In this document: piece by piece, positions 62,948 through 64,000 of the stretch
How the letters are laid out: each line of letters starts with the position of its first letter
How positions within the stretch are numbered: position 1 is the stretch's first letter
Position numbers and translations under genes: made by a program
Source of the DNA: Phyllobacterium bourgognense
GTDB taxonomy: Bacteria > Pseudomonadota > Alphaproteobacteria > Rhizobiales > Rhizobiaceae
Direction: 5' to 3'
Length of the DNA: 64,000 nucleotides
Assembly: GCF_003337575.1 (NCBI RefSeq)
Contig: NZ_QPJM01000009.1
Location: forward strand, 146,143 to 210,142
Notes under the pieces: generated by a model
What the model saw: the letters and a program-made list of their open reading frames with translations, nothing else
Databases searched by the model: none
What the model was told of the DNA's origin: nothing

Positions 62948-63223
62948 TTACCGACCGAAGACGAACCCGACTGCATCGAGTATAGCCATCACAACAATCG
63001 CTGTGGTCAGGACAATACCGAGGCCCCGCTCGAAACTGCCAAGCCGATTGGAGGTCTGGATCAACTTGCCATCCCAATAAAGATTGCCGGTTTCTTCATG
63101 AATGCCGAAAAGGGCACTGCCTTTCAGCGATAGTTGCCTTACGTTCCGAGGCCAATGAGATGGCGCTGGTTCGCGTGAAAATCGGCCATTTCGATGATCG
63201 GGAAAATCAGTCTCTAATCGCAT
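62948..63223 (-). CDS. Small single-span membrane protein
   Basis: A 91-residue protein from ATG 63223. The middle ALFGIHEETGNLYWDGKLIQ is followed by one hydrophobic span, GIVLTTAIVVMAILDAVGF, at the C-terminus. This layout occurs in uncharacterised rhizobial proteins. It lies beside another membrane protein on the same strand. Confidence 0.6.
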   Translation of the reverse strand: MRLETDFPDHRNGRFSREPAPSHWPRNVRQLSLKGSALFGIHEETGNLYWDGKLIQTSNRLGSFERGLGIVLTTAIVVMAILDAVGFVFGR

Positions 63224-63306
63224 TGAAGGATCTCCTGGGTGACCGGCAACACAACAGGCAGCTGGTTGCAAATCAAGAGGCGGAACCGCTCAATCGCAAG
63301 TGTCGG

Positions 63307-63663
63307 TTAACGTTCCATCAGCAACCGGAACGTGTCAATGAGGATCGCCAGAAAAACGCCGGCTCCGGTGATGATCACGCCATTCAGAAACAGCCGGCTT
63401 GCCTTGTCGTAGATGACTTTTTTCAGTGACGACGTTTGCAAAAGTAAAGCGAGGGAACGCAGTTGAAAGACGATGCCTATAGCTATGACGACCAGCGTCG
63501 GCAGGTCGGTAAGTCTCCACGGTATTGGATTGCTGGCCCACTGCGTAAGGAAGCCCAGGGAAAATGAAAGCACCACACCCACGACGGTAATCGTGCCATT
63601 GCGGAAAAGCGTTTCTATCAGGTGTTCGTCGTCATCGTTGAGTTTCATTTTTCCGCTCTCCAT
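63307..63663 (-). CDS. Hypothetical membrane protein (118 aa)
   Basis: A 118-residue protein with three hydrophobic spans: TITVVGVVLSFSLGFLTQWA, LPTLVVIAIGIVFQLRSLAL and VIITGAGVFLAILIDTF. A start at the internal Met (MKLNDDDEH) is also possible. It is followed by the single-span gene after about 80 bp. Family not recognised. Confidence 0.7.
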   Translation of the reverse strand: MESGKMKLNDDDEHLIETLFRNGTITVVGVVLSFSLGFLTQWASNPIPWRLTDLPTLVVIAIGIVFQLRSLALLLQTSSLKKVIYDKASRLFLNGVIITGAGVFLAILIDTFRLLMER

Positions 63664-63868
63664 CCTGGTGACTATCCACTCTTTTGTGTGACAATCAACC
63701 GTGCTTGAATATCTTATTCAATGACTGCAGAGCCCAAATTGCCGGTCTACGCAAAATGTGCAAAACCTGGTTCCATAACCATTCTTATGCCTCAGAAGCA
63801 TGTAGCGGGGCACATTCTATTTTCAATTGCGACACGTACAAAACCCTCTTTATTTTCAGGAGGATGGA

Positions 63869-64000
63869 ATGCCCCGCAGTTTCACGCAATTGACGATGGA
63901 TGAACGGCGTATCGTTTCGCAGATGCTGCAGGCCAAGGCACGCTTGGCCCAGATTGCATCAATTCTTGGTCGTCATCGTTCCACGGTTCACCGCGAGATC
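63869..64000 (+). CDS. IS30-family transposase, N-terminal part (runs off window)
   Basis: The first 44 codons of an IS30-type transposase. The N-terminal HTH is FTQLTMDERRIVSQML, then ARLAQIASILGRHRSTVHRE, the usual start of this family. AGGAGG lies just upstream. The DDE catalytic part and the right end lie beyond the window, so integrity cannot be judged. The left inverted repeat probably lies around 63790-63850, but it could not be confirmed without the other end. Confidence 0.85.
   Translation, partial: MPRSFTQLTMDERRIVSQMLQAKARLAQIASILGRHRSTVHREI

Noticed and set aside
1..64000. CRISPR array, rRNA or tRNA genes
   Set aside because: No regularly spaced repeats were seen and no rRNA or complete tRNA cloverleaf could be recognised by eye. 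A covariance-model scan would be decisive.

Overview
The window looks like chromosome from an alphaproteobacterium of the order Hyphomicrobiales (Rhizobiales), in the Brucella/Ochrobactrum, Phyllobacterium or Mesorhizobium neighbourhood. The grounds are the hmuPSTUV haem-uptake order, a fructose-type frc ABC locus under a ROK regulator, the hppD and hmgA-fahA-maiA tyrosine branch, a palindromic intergenic repeat of RIME type, and many ATGA/GTGA-coupled operons. The genus is inferred from gene content only. No rRNA, tRNA or CRISPR array was found.

Layout. 0-3.1 kb: the end of a sugar ABC operon (ATPase, permease, binding protein). 3.4-7.5 kb: haem uptake hemP-hmuSTUV. 7.5-8.5 kb: a RES/Xre toxin-antitoxin pair. 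8.7-12.5 kb: metH, preceded by a perfect 18-bp palindrome of the kind bound by SahR-type regulators. 12.5-16.6 kb: AraC regulator, MFS exporter and a YadGH-like ABC exporter. 16.6-17.2 kb: VapBC. 17.3-23.6 kb: homogentisate pathway (MarR regulator, hmgA, fahA, maiA; then an AbiEii-like toxin pair; then hppD with a divergent Lrp regulator). 23.7-29.7 kb: the four-gene ligase-associated DNA repair set (pdeM, DEXH helicase, MBL exonuclease, ATP-dependent ligase). 30-35.5 kb: oligopeptide transporter oppABC plus a fused oppDF. 35.5-36.2 kb: a second VapBC. 36.2-42.9 kb: a fructose-type locus, with frcR-fucU-pfkB on one strand and frcBCA plus a D-lyxose isomerase on the other.

From about 42.9 to 54.4 kb lies an integrated island. 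It has a frameshifted tyrosine integrase, an AlpA-like-HTH/RecA-like ATPase, debris of DNA ligase D and of a YedK/SRAP protein, an orphan phage terminase small subunit, zinc-ribbon and DUF982 proteins, three small exported proteins, an XRE repressor and several unusual repeats. It separates frcBCA and the isomerase from a P-loop sugar kinase at 54.5 kb that resembles FrcK, so it may have split the frc operon. This island is the least explained part of the window.

54.5-58.6 kb: the kinase, then a De Ley-Doudoroff-type operon (SDR dehydrogenase, dgoK, dgoA, SMP-30 lactonase) that lacks a dehydratase here. 58.7-64.0 kb: a DUF892 ferritin-like stress protein, a complete polar amino-acid ABC transporter behind an AT-rich inverted repeat, a DoxX protein, two small membrane proteins and the first codons of an IS30-family transposase running off the end.
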